From Pseudomonadota bacterium (GTDB lineage: Bacteria; Myxococcota_A; Polyangia; Polyangiales; Polyangiaceae): a DNA stretch of 32,027 bases. Below are positions 15,045 through 23,385 of this stretch, piece after piece (the stretch's first letter is position 1; each line of letters starts with the position of its first letter). The position numbers and the translations under genes are program-made. Location: positions 1-32,027 of the forward strand of contig JAEYYX010000124.1 in NCBI GenBank assembly GCA_023428245.1, written 5' to 3'. Below the pieces are notes generated by a model, which saw only the letters and a list, made by a program, of their open reading frames with translations, was not told where the DNA came from and did no database searches.

Positions 15045-15593
15045 CGAGGCCTCGGGACGAGGGCGAGTCTGAAATGTACAGCTAGATGTACGTTGGACCC
15101 CGCGGGCATTCCCCCAGCCGCGCGGAGCTGCGCGGCGAAGCTGCGCAGCGAGCACGGGTCAGGGGGAATCAACGGCCCCGGAGGCGAAGCCGAGGAGCCG
15201 TTGCAAGGGGGCCTCAAGTGAGAGTCCAAAGGCGCCTCAGTGGATAAATTTTGAATGCTCGGGCGGTCGCGGAAGGTGGCCGCCACAAAACGAGTCAGGT
15301 CAGCCCGTAGCATTTTGAGTCATTGCGTGCGCTCGTCAGGCCAGGAATGGACAGATTGTGAGCGTTATCAACGAAGGACTGTGCGCTATCGGCTCGCGGC
15401 TTCGCAGCGAATAAGGGTCAATAGAGCGGCGAATGACGAATGGGAGCGTTAACAATGAAGCGTAGGGCGGAAATGGCGTCTGTTGCAGAGTCGTCGCTGC
15501 TCGAGTGGAGGGTGAGCTTGCGGGAAGGCGCGCCACTTATTCCGCGAACCCGCTCTTGCGCTGGATGGACTTTCGTTCCATTCGGAGCGTCTC
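15045..15593. other. Intergenic region between the RHS island and the GH43 gene
   Basis: Apart from the hairpin repeat at 15108-15191 I see no gene. Frames crossing 15255-15740 lack family features and overlap the GH43 start in another frame. A direct pair ATGTAC at 15074 and 15086 precedes the hairpin. A GGAG ribosome site (15584-15587) belongs to the next gene. Confidence 0.5.
15108..15191 (+). repeat. Dispersed hairpin repeat, copy B
   Basis: Arms ATTCCCCC (15108-15115) and GGGGGAAT (15162-15169) are an exact inverted pair and enclose further GC-rich self-complementary sequence (CTGCGCGG, CTGCGCAGC). The segment from 15145 matches copy A from 13243 (GCAGCGAGCACG...AGGGGGAATC). The loop is shorter than in copy A. 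Confidence 0.5.
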
Positions 15594-17312
15594 ATGCGCG
15601 CTCTTCGAAGGATCGATCGTCGTCACCGAAACCTCACGGTCCCCGCCCTGGAGCGCGTCGCGAAGACGCAGTGGCGATCCGCCTTGTTCTCGATCGTCGC
15701 GGCCGCCTGGGCGTGTTCGCCGGGACCGAGTGGGAATGATGGAGGAACGGGAGGCGTTGTGGGCAGTGGGGGCGCGTCGGCGGGGGCGGGCGGATTCATC
15801 GGGAGCGGGGGCGATGCAGCCGGAGGCACTGGCGGCTCACCGAGTTCTGGGGGGAGCGGCGCGGGCGGAGGGAACGCGGGCGGCGCGCCTGGCTCAGGCG
15901 GGAACACGCCGGGCGACGGGGGAGCTTCGACGGGTGGGGTCTCGAGCGGCGGCGGAGGGCCGGGCAGTGGCGGAGCTTCGAATTGTGTGCCCCAAGGAAA
16001 AGCCAGGAACCCACTTGTCACTCACATCTTTACAGCTGATCCGAACGCCGTCGTCTACGGCGACCGAATCTTCCTCTACGTGTCCCACGACATCGATGGC
16101 CAGGATGACTATGACATGGTCGACTATCGCGGGTTTTCGAGCGACGACCTCGTGAACTGGCAAGACCACGGCGTCTTGATCCACGCGGACAGTCTCTCCT
16201 GGGCCACGAACCTCTATGCGCCGGGCGCTTGTTCGAAGGGAGGAAAGTATTACCTCTACATGCCGAACGGTGGCGACTCGATCGGGGTCGCGGTGTCCGA
16301 CAGCCCTGGCGGGCCCTTCGTCGATCCGCTGGGCAAGAGCCTCGTCACGAGGAGCATACCGGGCGTGCAGGATGTCGACTGGCTTTTCGATCCCGCGTGC
16401 TTCGTGGACGACGACGGACAGGCCTATTTGTACTTCGGCGGAGGCCCTGAGGACACGGGCGACAACGGGCGGGTGATGCGCCTGGCCGACGACATGGTGA
16501 GTTTCAAGGACACGTCGGCCACGACGATCGTGATGCCGAATTTCTTCGAGGCGATGTACGTGCACAAGCGGGAGGGCACGTATTACCTCCAATATTCATC
16601 TGACTTTTCGGAGGGTAACGGCGCTTCGCTCCAGTACATGACGAGCGAGAGCCCGATATCCGGCTTTACCCATCGAGGCACGTTCCTCCCGAATGCCAAC
16701 GTGAACAATGGGAACAACAATCACGGATCGATCGTCGACTTCCAGGGCAAGACCTACCTCTTCTATCACGCGCGGAAGTTGATGCAGAAGCTCGGGACGG
16801 ACAAGGTCAACAACCGAAGCGTCGCGGTCCAAGAGCTCGGCTACGAGGCGGACGGCCGGCTCAAGTCCACGACCATGAGCACCCAGGATTTCACGGTGGA
16901 TCAGCTCAAATGCCTCGACGGTTTCGCCGAGGTCGAAGCGGAGACTCTCGCGGCTGAGAGAGGCATCGAGGTGCTCGGGACAGCCGGTCAGACGGTGCGG
17001 GTGGGTGAGCTCGATAACGGTGACTGGGTCGGGTATTCTCAGGTCGACTTCCGGGATGGTGCGACGAAGCTTGTGCTGCGGGTCGCGTCTGCGGCGGGCG
17101 GAGGGGAGATCGATGTGCGCGTCGGTGGCTGTGGCGACTTCACGGGTGAGCCAGGAACTTCGATCGGAACCTGCTCGGTTGCCTCGACGGGCGGCGCGCA
17201 AACCTACGCGGAGCTCTCCTGCACGATCGCTGGCCCGCCAGGCCCGCAAGACCTCTGCCTCCAGTTCTCCGGAACCCCGAACTTCGAGCTCGACTCTTGG
17301 CACTTGGAGTGA
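15594..17312 (+). CDS. Secreted GH43-family glycosidase with C-terminal CBM6, probable lipoprotein
   Basis: This enzyme would cut arabinose- or xylose-containing polysaccharide such as arabinan or arabinoxylan; the substrate cannot be fixed from sequence. The N-terminus has a basic stretch, a hydrophobic core (SALFSIVAAAWA) and Cys41, probably lipidated, although Trp at -2 is unusual. Residues 42-130 are a Gly/Ser/Ala linker. The five-bladed GH43 domain spans about 135-440, with probable catalytic acids Asp149 (TADPNAVV), Asp266 (FDPACF) and Glu319 (FFEAMYVH), and His377 (NNNHGS). Residues 447-572 form a CBM6-like carbohydrate-binding module (EAETLA...GDWVGYSQVDF...FELDSWHLE). GGAG six bases ahead supports the ATG at 15594. 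The next gene is convergent, 27 bp away. Confidence 0.88.
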   Translation: MRALRRIDRRHRNLTVPALERVAKTQWRSALFSIVAAAWACSPGPSGNDGGTGGVVGSGGASAGAGGFIGSGGDAAGGTGGSPSSGGSGAGGGNAGGAPGSGGNTPGDGGASTGGVSSGGGGPGSGGASNCVPQGKARNPLVTHIFTADPNAVVYGDRIFLYVSHDIDGQDDYDMVDYRGFSSDDLVNWQDHGVLIHADSLSWATNLYAPGACSKGGKYYLYMPNGGDSIGVAVSDSPGGPFVDPLGKSLVTRSIPGVQDVDWLFDPACFVDDDGQAYLYFGGGPEDTGDNGRVMRLADDMVSFKDTSATTIVMPNFFEAMYVHKREGTYYLQYSSDFSEGNGASLQYMTSESPISGFTHRGTFLPNANVNNGNNNHGSIVDFQGKTYLFYHARKLMQKLGTDKVNNRSVAVQELGYEADGRLKSTTMSTQDFTVDQLKCLDGFAEVEAETLAAERGIEVLGTAGQTVRVGELDNGDWVGYSQVDFRDGATKLVLRVASAAGGGEIDVRVGGCGDFTGEPGTSIGTCSVASTGGAQTYAELSCTIAGPPGPQDLCLQFSGTPNFELDSWHLE

Positions 17313-17339
17313 GAGCGACTGAGTGAGCCATCCCGGAGC

Positions 17340-18302
17340 CTAAATCCTCACAACTTCCACCCGCTCCGAGAGGCGCGAAGTGGCGCCTGCGGAAGCACCG
17401 GAGCGGAGCAGATCGGCGCCGTCTTGTTCTGGCCAGTGCGTGAAAGGGAGGACTTGGCCTTCACGTCGGACGCGTTCGACTTCGGCGGGATCGACGGAAG
17501 CGTAGACCCAGGCGGGTTCGTTCATGGCTCCCTGGGCGAGGACGCCATCGTCGGGGAAACCTCGGTCGGGGGGGCCGTAGACGCCTGCGCGGCCGACGTT
17601 CACGTCGATGGCGGGGGACCAGGGGAGCTCACCGACGAGGGGAGCTTGGGCGACGTAGATCTGGTTCTCGAGGGCGCGCGCTTGGCAGCCGATGCGCACG
17701 CGCTCGTAGCCTGCGCGGGCGTCGGTGCAGCTCGGGGTCAGGAGTAAGATCGCGCCGGCCTCGGCTTGAGCTCGGGCGATGAGCGGGAACTCACTATCGT
17801 AGCAGAGCGTGACTCCGAGTTTCCCAAGACGAGTTTCGAACACGCGGAGGACTTCTCCGGAGCTGATGTTCCAGCTCTCGCGCTCGAAACGCGTCATGAT
17901 GCGCTTGTCTTGATAGGAGGCTGAGCCGTTCGGTGAGAAGAACCAGGCGCGGTTGACCCGCGAGCCGGTGCTCTTCGGCGCGCGCGTTTCGGTAGCTTCG
18001 ACTTCCCAAGGGAAACTTCCCGCCAAGATATGGACCTTGTGTTCTTGGGCGAGCCGCTGATGGAGGCTGAGATAGTCGTCGCGGACGGTCTGGAGCGCTG
18101 CGACCTGTTGATAGAGGTCCAGGCGAACGTCTTCGGGGAAGATCGACGCCAGAATGAGCGCCGCGTATTCGGGGAAGACGAGCAGCTGCGCGCCAGCGTC
18201 GGACGCCTCCCGGACCCAGGTTGTCATCGTCTCGGCGAACTCGCCGAAGTCGCAGGGCGCCGAGACCGGGAACTGCGCCGCGGCGATGACAAAAGCGCTC
18301 AC
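17340..18302 (-). CDS. Carbon-nitrogen hydrolase (nitrilase superfamily)
   Basis: Members hydrolyse non-peptide C-N bonds in amides, carbamoyl compounds or nitriles. The 320-residue protein has the full catalytic triad: Glu45 (VFPEYAAL), Lys133 (YQDKRIMTRFE) and Cys167 (VTLCYDSEFP), plus the second glutamate region RFERESW. It has no signal peptide and should be cytoplasmic. Its ATG overlaps the stop of the upstream GNAT gene by 4 bp, and it is the last gene of a three-gene operon. In many bacteria this amidohydrolase type is fused to a GNAT domain in one protein, so here the two parts may act on the same small molecule. The substrate is unknown. Confidence 0.92.
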   Translation of the reverse strand: MSAFVIAAAQFPVSAPCDFGEFAETMTTWVREASDAGAQLLVFPEYAALILASIFPEDVRLDLYQQVAALQTVRDDYLSLHQRLAQEHKVHILAGSFPWEVEATETRAPKSTGSRVNRAWFFSPNGSASYQDKRIMTRFERESWNISSGEVLRVFETRLGKLGVTLCYDSEFPLIARAQAEAGAILLLTPSCTDARAGYERVRIGCQARALENQIYVAQAPLVGELPWSPAIDVNVGRAGVYGPPDRGFPDDGVLAQGAMNEPAWVYASVDPAEVERVRREGQVLPFTHWPEQDGADLLRSGASAGATSRLSERVEVVRI

Positions 18303-18901
18303 GAAGAGCTCCCTGCGAGGCGCTTCAGCCAGAAGGTCATCGGCTTTGCGGTTTGTTCCTTCTCACCGAGATCGAGCCAGCTCAAGGTCGTGCGGTACTC
18401 TGGGGCCTTTTCGTAGCCCCGCTTCGCCCAGAATGCGTCGTTCGGGACGTAGTCCTTCGGCCGCAGCGGGTGCTCCGCCGGGCGCTCGACGGCGCAGAAC
18501 GCACACACGCGGAGACCATGCTCCCGGGCGTGCGCCTCGCGCAGCTCAAAGAAACGCACGCCGAACCCTCTCCCCCGATACTCGCGGAGCAGGACCGATT
18601 CTCCGAGGTAGTCGATGTCCGAGAGATCGAGGCCCGCGCGGGTGAACGGCTCCTGCATGTCAGCTTGCGCATCGGCGAGCGGAATCACCGTCGAGGCACC
18701 AACCACGCGCTCCCCGTCCAAAACGAGCACCACTCGCGAGCGCGGGGAACGAGCATAGTGCTCGAGGTAACTTTTTTCGTACTCGAGGCTTCCCTCGTAG
18801 AGGTACGGGAACTCGCGGAACACCCGGATGCGCAGCTCCGCGAGGGGCCCCAGAGCGCCCCTGATTTTCTCGCCGTCGAGCGTCTCGACGCGGAGGCTCA
18901 T
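18299..18901 (-). CDS. GNAT-family N-acetyltransferase
   Basis: This 200-residue protein would transfer an acetyl group from acetyl-CoA to an amine. The acetyl-CoA-binding motif A is clear: LGESVLLREYRGRGFGVRFF, with R109-G-R-G-F-G114 as the pyrophosphate loop. The C-terminal part (PNDAFWAKRGYEKAPEYRT) is the usual last GNAT strand-helix, in which an aromatic residue follows the RGY motif. Both ends overlap neighbours by 4 bp (ATGA), so translation is coupled to the SnoaL-like gene upstream and the hydrolase downstream. A similar GNAT domain is found fused to carbon-nitrogen hydrolases elsewhere. The substrate is unknown. Confidence 0.9.
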   Translation of the reverse strand: MSLRVETLDGEKIRGALGPLAELRIRVFREFPYLYEGSLEYEKSYLEHYARSPRSRVVLVLDGERVVGASTVIPLADAQADMQEPFTRAGLDLSDIDYLGESVLLREYRGRGFGVRFFELREAHAREHGLRVCAFCAVERPAEHPLRPKDYVPNDAFWAKRGYEKAPEYRTTLSWLDLGEKEQTAKPMTFWLKRLAGSSS

Positions 18902-19311
18902 GTCCGAGGACTCCGCACCTGCCGCAGCCAGTCTTCGAGATTGTAGTAGTTCGTGACGCGGGCGATCTTGCCATCTCGAATGGCGAAGAACGCTCCGCCG
19001 GGCAGACGATAGGTCTGGCCCTTCGCTTCCGGTAAGCCCTCGTCGGTGAGAAGGTACTTCCCGAGCACCACGTATTCAGCGGCGGCGCGGCTTTCGTCTT
19101 CGCTCGTGAGGTAGACGAGCTCGGTGAGCTGTTCCTGATAGCTCGCGTCCATACGAGCGAAAAACGCCCGGAAGGCCTCTTTGCCGACCTCGCGGGGCCC
19201 TTGGTTCACGTCGTGGACCACGTCGTCGGTGAGGAGGGCGAGGAGCGCTTCCCGGTCCCCGGCGTTGAACGCAGCGTAATAGGCCTCGAGGAGCTGTCGC
19301 GTTGTGCTCAT
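18898..19311 (-). CDS. SnoaL/NTF2-like, ketosteroid-isomerase-related protein
   Basis: The 137-residue protein has the cone-shaped NTF2/SnoaL fold signature: TRQLLEAYYAAFNAGDREAL at the start, then LLTDDVVHDVNQGPREVGKE, and GGAFFAIRDGKIARVTNYYN near the end. It matches the short proteobacterial family described as steroid delta-isomerase-related, for which no reaction is proven. I start it at the ATG at 19311; the frame stays open upstream to 19575, but that part is proline/glycine-rich and covers a strong hairpin, so it is not likely coding. It is the first gene of the operon with the GNAT and hydrolase genes. Its position suggests it handles the same metabolite. Confidence 0.88.
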   Translation of the reverse strand: MSTTRQLLEAYYAAFNAGDREALLALLTDDVVHDVNQGPREVGKEAFRAFFARMDASYQEQLTELVYLTSEDESRAAAEYVVLGKYLLTDEGLPEAKGQTYRLPGGAFFAIRDGKIARVTNYYNLEDWLRQVRSPRT

Positions 19312-19605
19312 GGCCCCGGATGTACGGCCGCGGGAGCGGAGCGGCAAACTGCTTTGAGGCTCCCCCGGGGCGCCTGCGCCCCCAGGGGGAGCACCGCCGC
19401 CAGGACGCCCGGGTTTTTTGGGAGGGAGAATCGGGGGGCGCTGAGGGCGGGGGAGTTTCCGCTTTCTGGTTCCGGGCGGACGCGGCGGGAGGGGGCCTGT
19501 TCCTTCGTGCGTCGGAAGTTCGGACTGCTCCTGTCGACCTGGTGATGCGAGCGAAGTATCCTTACCTTTCCGCACATAGGTTTTTTTTAAGGGGGGAAAG
19601 CGATA
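19312..19605. promoter_or_regulatory. Divergent intergenic region with a strong GC hairpin
   Basis: This region separates the minus-strand SnoaL operon from the plus-strand acyltransferase gene, so it must hold both promoters. A long inverted repeat spans 19359-19392: left arm GCTCCCCCGGGGCGC, 2-base loop, right arm GCGCCCC, a two-base bulge (CA) and GGGGGAGC. It lies 48 bases upstream of the SnoaL ATG and could form in that gene's leader RNA. A short T run follows at 19413-19418 on the plus strand. AAGGGGGG near 19589-19596 is the ribosome site for the acyltransferase. Confidence 0.5.
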
Positions 19606-20871
19606 GTGATCGTGGAAATGGAGACCAGTGGTGAGCCAATACGGCAGGGGTCTGGGGACGATGGCAGTGTCGTCAGCGGTCGACGGCCGCGACCGGGGCA
19701 GGAGGGGTTAGCCCGGCGTGGTTTGCCGGCGACGCTCCTCGAAGCGGGCAGCTTCAGGAGCAACAACCTCGACTTCATTCGACTCGTCATGGCGAGCCTC
19801 GTCATCCTGACGCACTCGTTCGATGTGTTCATCGAGACGAAGCTGCCGGAGCCTTTGACGTTCCTGACCCGAGGCCAGCTCACGTCGGGTGCCTTTGCGG
19901 TCGGTGTCTTCTTTCTCGTCAGCGGCTACCTGGTGACGGCCAGTGGGCTCAGCTCGAAGAGCATCTTCGACTTCTTCCGCAAGCGCGTCTTGCGCGTCCA
20001 TCCGGGGTTCATCGTCAGCTGTGCGATTTGTTTGTTCCTCGTCGGGCCCATCGCGGCCTCCGACGTGGGAGCTTATTACTCGGAGATCTCGCTGTTCCGC
20101 TTCATCCGGGACGCGCTGCTGCTCGAGGTCGTCGAGATGCCCCCGGCGTTTCAGGCCCCTTATTCGGTGAATGGAACTCTCTGGATGATCCAGATCGAGT
20201 TTCTCTGTTACGTGCTGCTCGGGATCATTCTTGGCGCGCGGCTCTTGAACAAGCGCGTCGTAGCCCTCGGGATCGTGGCGGCCTGGGCGCTGATGGCGGT
20301 GCCGCTTTTCCCGGCAGTTTTTTCGCGGCTGCCGGCGCAGGGAACGATCGCTTTCCTGAATAGCCACTTCCGCTTCGCGACCTTCTTCTTCATCGGCTCG
20401 ATGGGCTACCTGATGCGGGACCGCATTCCCTATCGGCCTTCCTGGGCGCTTGGTGCGCTCGCCGTGTTCGCGCTCGGCGCGGCTACGGGCACGGGCTACC
20501 TCCTGTTCCCGTTAGCGATGGCTTACATGGTCGCTTTCGTCGGCTTCTACCCGGGCCTTCCGATCGCCGACTTCGCCAAGAAGCGGGACCTCTCCTACGG
20601 CATCTACCTCTACGGTTGGCCGGTGCAGTTCATCTTGGCCGCGCACCTCGGGCGCCAGATGAACCCCTATCTCTTTTCGCTCATCTCCTTGCCGCTCGCG
20701 TGCATCGCGGCTTTCGTTTCCTGGACCTTCGTCGAGGGACCGGCCTTGCGACTCAAGCGACGGATTTCTCCGAGCGCGCATGGAGCGGTCGCGCCTGAGG
20801 CCGCCCTCGCGGCTGTCCCTTCGGAGTGGACGGAAGAGGAGAAACTCCGGGCCGTAGCGGAGCGGCGATAG
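19606..20871 (+). CDS. Acyltransferase-3 family membrane protein (OafA/YrhL type)
   Basis: This 421-residue multi-spanning inner-membrane protein would O-acylate a cell-surface sugar or similar acceptor. The family opening NNLDFIRLVMASLVILTHSF is present at 53-72, with the conserved Arg59 and His70, and FFLVSGYLV follows in the third segment. About ten hydrophobic helices follow, up to near residue 390. The C-terminus is soluble and charged. An AAGGGGGG ribosome site about nine bases upstream supports the GTG at 19606 over the ATG at 19618. The first 45 residues are hydrophilic and longer than usual. The gene stands alone, and its 3' end is 13 bp from the end of the convergent methyltransferase gene. 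The acceptor is unknown. Confidence 0.92.
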   Translation: MIVEMETSGEPIRQGSGDDGSVVSGRRPRPGQEGLARRGLPATLLEAGSFRSNNLDFIRLVMASLVILTHSFDVFIETKLPEPLTFLTRGQLTSGAFAVGVFFLVSGYLVTASGLSSKSIFDFFRKRVLRVHPGFIVSCAICLFLVGPIAASDVGAYYSEISLFRFIRDALLLEVVEMPPAFQAPYSVNGTLWMIQIEFLCYVLLGIILGARLLNKRVVALGIVAAWALMAVPLFPAVFSRLPAQGTIAFLNSHFRFATFFFIGSMGYLMRDRIPYRPSWALGALAVFALGAATGTGYLLFPLAMAYMVAFVGFYPGLPIADFAKKRDLSYGIYLYGWPVQFILAAHLGRQMNPYLFSLISLPLACIAAFVSWTFVEGPALRLKRRISPSAHGAVAPEAALAAVPSEWTEEEKLRAVAERR

Positions 20872-20884
20872 GCCGGAGCGTCCC

Positions 20885-21991
20885 TCACTTTTGAGCGCCG
20901 CTCGGCGGTCCGAGTGCACTTGTCCGACGGCCGAGTGTTCGGTGCTCGTGAGTCTTCACGAGCTGGCCGCAGGCGGCGGCGATGTCTTCGCCGAGAGAGA
21001 CGCGGGTTGTAACTCGTAAGCCGACGCTCTTGAGACGTTCGGAGATTTCGTGGCGGCGAGGAGAGGGGGTGCCTGTCAGGGGGCGGCCGCCGGGGAGCTG
21101 AGCCCCGCTCACGGGGTTATAGGGGATCAGGTTCACGTGCACGTCGAGCCCCTCGCAGAAATCGATCAGAGCTTCGACGTCTTCGTCGCGATCGTTCACT
21201 CCCGCGAGGAGCAAGACCTCGAGCATCATGGTCTCCTTCCGGATCCTTTCGAGCTCGACGACCATCTTTCGGAGCTCTTCGATCGGAGTCTGTCTTGCCA
21301 GCGGCATCAGCTCCTGTCGCACTTCTTGGCGAGCGGCGTGGAGGCTCAAGGCGAGACGGATGCGGGGCATTGCCTCGGCGAAGGCGATGAGCTCTTCGGG
21401 GATTCCGACGCTCGAGACGAGGATGTGACCCTCGCTCAGGTCGAGCCACCGTGGATCGCGGAGGCGCTCGATGGCCTCGGTGACCTGGGCGCGGTTGTGC
21501 ATCGGCTCCCCCATGCCCATGAAGACGACGTTGCGCAGAGTCCTCCCTTCGCCCTGGAGAATCTGCCGCGCCAAGACGACTTGTTCGACGATCTCGTCGG
21601 CGCTGAGAGAGCGCGCCATCTTCATTTGTCCTGTGGCACAGAACGCACACTTCGCCGCGCATCCGACTTGGCTCGAGACGCAGACCGAGGTCCTTCCGCT
21701 CAAGATGCGGAGAATCACCGTCTCGAGCAGCAGGCCCGCTCTGGTGCGAAGGACGAGCTTTGAGGCGCCATCCCGCTCCGAGTCTCGCCTTTCAATGAGT
21801 GATAAACAGGGCTCACCGAAGCGCGCGCGGAATTCGTCGTGGACCGAGGGCGGAAGCAGAGCCCGTGCCGCTTCGAGAGGAAGTCCTCGCTTGTAAAGAG
21901 CGTTCCGAAAGAGACGCAGGTATTCCGGATCGAATCCGAACTCGCGGCGGAACTCTTCGAGCGCTCCTTTCTGGTGCAAAGGGAGGGACAT
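20885..21991 (-). CDS. rlmN: RlmN/Cfr-family 23S rRNA (adenine-C2)-methyltransferase
   Basis: RlmN is a radical SAM enzyme that methylates C2 of A2503 in 23S rRNA and of A37 in some tRNAs. The radical SAM cluster motif CxxxCxxC is C111-AAK-C115-AF-C118, preceded by SVCVSSQVGC. The GEPMHN motif binds SAM. Cys341 (AAACGQL) is the cysteine that forms the transient methyl-RNA link. The 368-residue length from the ATG at 21991 fits the family. The frame is open to 22255, but that stretch overlaps the divergent lipoprotein gene and has no family similarity. The family is certain; whether this is the housekeeping RlmN or a second, Cfr-like paralogue cannot be settled here. Confidence 0.88.
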   Translation of the reverse strand: MSLPLHQKGALEEFRREFGFDPEYLRLFRNALYKRGLPLEAARALLPPSVHDEFRARFGEPCLSLIERRDSERDGASKLVLRTRAGLLLETVILRILSGRTSVCVSSQVGCAAKCAFCATGQMKMARSLSADEIVEQVVLARQILQGEGRTLRNVVFMGMGEPMHNRAQVTEAIERLRDPRWLDLSEGHILVSSVGIPEELIAFAEAMPRIRLALSLHAARQEVRQELMPLARQTPIEELRKMVVELERIRKETMMLEVLLLAGVNDRDEDVEALIDFCEGLDVHVNLIPYNPVSGAQLPGGRPLTGTPSPRRHEISERLKSVGLRVTTRVSLGEDIAAACGQLVKTHEHRTLGRRTSALGPPSGAQK

Positions 21992-22095
21992 CCGGTCTGC
22001 TTCCGAGGAGTGCGTGACACGTCGGGCCCTCGGGCCACAAGGCCGAGCGGGCGATTCTTTCTGATCGAAAGCGGCCGCTCGGGCATGCAGGGGGC
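21992..22095. promoter_or_regulatory. Divergent promoter region between rlmN and a lipoprotein gene
   Basis: These 104 bp must drive both genes. A CAGGGGGC stretch just before 22096 is the probable ribosome site of the lipoprotein. No clear -35/-10 pair is visible. Confidence 0.4.
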
Positions 22096-23385
22096 ATGGG
22101 CCTTTCTTTTCGCGTTCTTCGCGCCCTTCCCGTGAATTTTGCACTCCTGTCGCTCGTGGCTTGCTCGGATGCGGGCGGCGAGGGGCCGTTTGAAGGGCCT
22201 GGCGTGGGCGGTTCAGAGGCGGCCAGCGGGAGCGGCGGCGGGGGAGGCATTCCAAGCGGCGGTGCGTCAGCGACGGGAGGCGGTCCTACGGGCGCAGGCG
22301 CCGGGCTCGGAGCCGGGGGCGGTCAGGTCGGTGCTGGAGGAATTGCGACCGGTGTTGGAGGGGCTCCGAGCGGCCCCGGCGCCGACGGGGGCAGTCCGAG
22401 CGGAGTGGGGGGTCAGCCTTCCGGCGCCGGAGGCACCACCATGGGCTCGGGAGGTATGAGCGGGACGGGGGGCGGGTCCGGCGGCGCGGACAGCGGAAAG
22501 AAGATCTTCGCCGAGTGCCGTTTCCATTTCGGAGCGATCCGTGAGTATGCCCTCGACCACGCGTCGATTCGCGAACAGATCGATTACTTCACTCCCGGCT
22601 GGATGGGTTTGCAGAACACCTTCGACCAAGGGTACGTGTGCGAAGACTTGAACGGGACTTTGGCCGGTAAGGTGCCCGTTGTGGTGGCGTACGTTTCAGC
22701 GTTCTATGCCAAGCGAGAGCAGAACCTCCACGATTGCAACGTGGGCGAGCCGAGTCTCTGCACTTACGGCTCCGAGATCATAAAAGATCATCTCGATACC
22801 ATCGTCGAAATCTACCGGAGCTACGCCCGCGGCTACGCGGCGTGTCTCGGCGACAAGCCCATCATCTTCGAGATGGAGCCGGACTGGTACCAGTACACGC
22901 TCTCGAACCAGACGAGTCCGCTCACTCCCGCGGAGGCCGGACAAATCATGACCCGTTACGTGCAGGCCATGAAAGAACACCTGCCGAACGCCCATTTCTC
23001 GATGGACATCTCGCCCTGGGTCCCGCCGAACAACGGTAGCGACAACGGAGCGGACTGGTACAAGAACTTCGACATGTCGCTGTTCACCTTCATCAACACC
23101 TCGGGCGGCGGCACTGAAGCGAACAACACGAAAATTCGCTCGACGAACAATATGACTTGGGCGGGCGTGAGCTCGGTCACAGGCAAGGGAATTCTCGCGG
23201 ACACCGGCTACGGAGTGAACGGAGCTTCCGCAGGCCACGATGCGATCTGGGACGTGGTAGGGAACATCAACGCGCGCATCAACGATGGCGTGCTCGGCAT
23301 CGCCCAGTACAATCCGAACGCGAACTGGGGTCAGACGATCGCTTCGATTCGCTCGCAGCTCGCCACGCCGAAGTTCTGTCCTTGA
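22096..23385 (+). CDS. Lipoprotein with Gly-rich linker and glycosidase-like C-terminal domain
   Basis: A signal peptide with lipobox (LLSLVAC, Cys23) is followed by about 110 residues of Gly/Ser/Ala linker and then a globular domain of about 290 residues from KKIFAECRFHFG. I do not recognise the family with confidence. Several strand-like segments end in acidic residues, as in TIM-barrel glycosidases: PVVVAYVSAFYAK, PIIFEMEPDWYQYT, HFSMDISPWVPP and GILADTGYGVNG. The Glu in FEMEPDW would be the natural catalytic candidate, but this is inference. Aromatic and Asn-rich loops fit sugar binding. It is transcribed away from rlmN. Its layout (lipid anchor, long linker, globular domain) matches the GH43 protein upstream. 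Confidence 0.6.
   Translation: MGLSFRVLRALPVNFALLSLVACSDAGGEGPFEGPGVGGSEAASGSGGGGGIPSGGASATGGGPTGAGAGLGAGGGQVGAGGIATGVGGAPSGPGADGGSPSGVGGQPSGAGGTTMGSGGMSGTGGGSGGADSGKKIFAECRFHFGAIREYALDHASIREQIDYFTPGWMGLQNTFDQGYVCEDLNGTLAGKVPVVVAYVSAFYAKREQNLHDCNVGEPSLCTYGSEIIKDHLDTIVEIYRSYARGYAACLGDKPIIFEMEPDWYQYTLSNQTSPLTPAEAGQIMTRYVQAMKEHLPNAHFSMDISPWVPPNNGSDNGADWYKNFDMSLFTFINTSGGGTEANNTKIRSTNNMTWAGVSSVTGKGILADTGYGVNGASAGHDAIWDVVGNINARINDGVLGIAQYNPNANWGQTIASIRSQLATPKFCP

Noticed and set aside
15440..16155. Plus-strand frames overlapping the start of the GH43 gene
   Set aside because: They lie in other frames of the linker-coding DNA and lack family similarity. The GH43 frame has a ribosome site and clear domains.
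18353..18946. Plus-strand frame of 197 codons opposite the GNAT gene
   Set aside because: It is a shadow of a recognisable acetyltransferase in a coupled operon.
19312..19575. N-terminal extension of the SnoaL-like protein
   Set aside because: It is a proline/glycine/arginine-rich stretch over a strong hairpin. The family begins at the ATG at 19311.
21992..22255. N-terminal extension of the RlmN-like protein
   Set aside because: It overlaps the signal-peptide region of the divergent lipoprotein gene and lies outside the normal family length.
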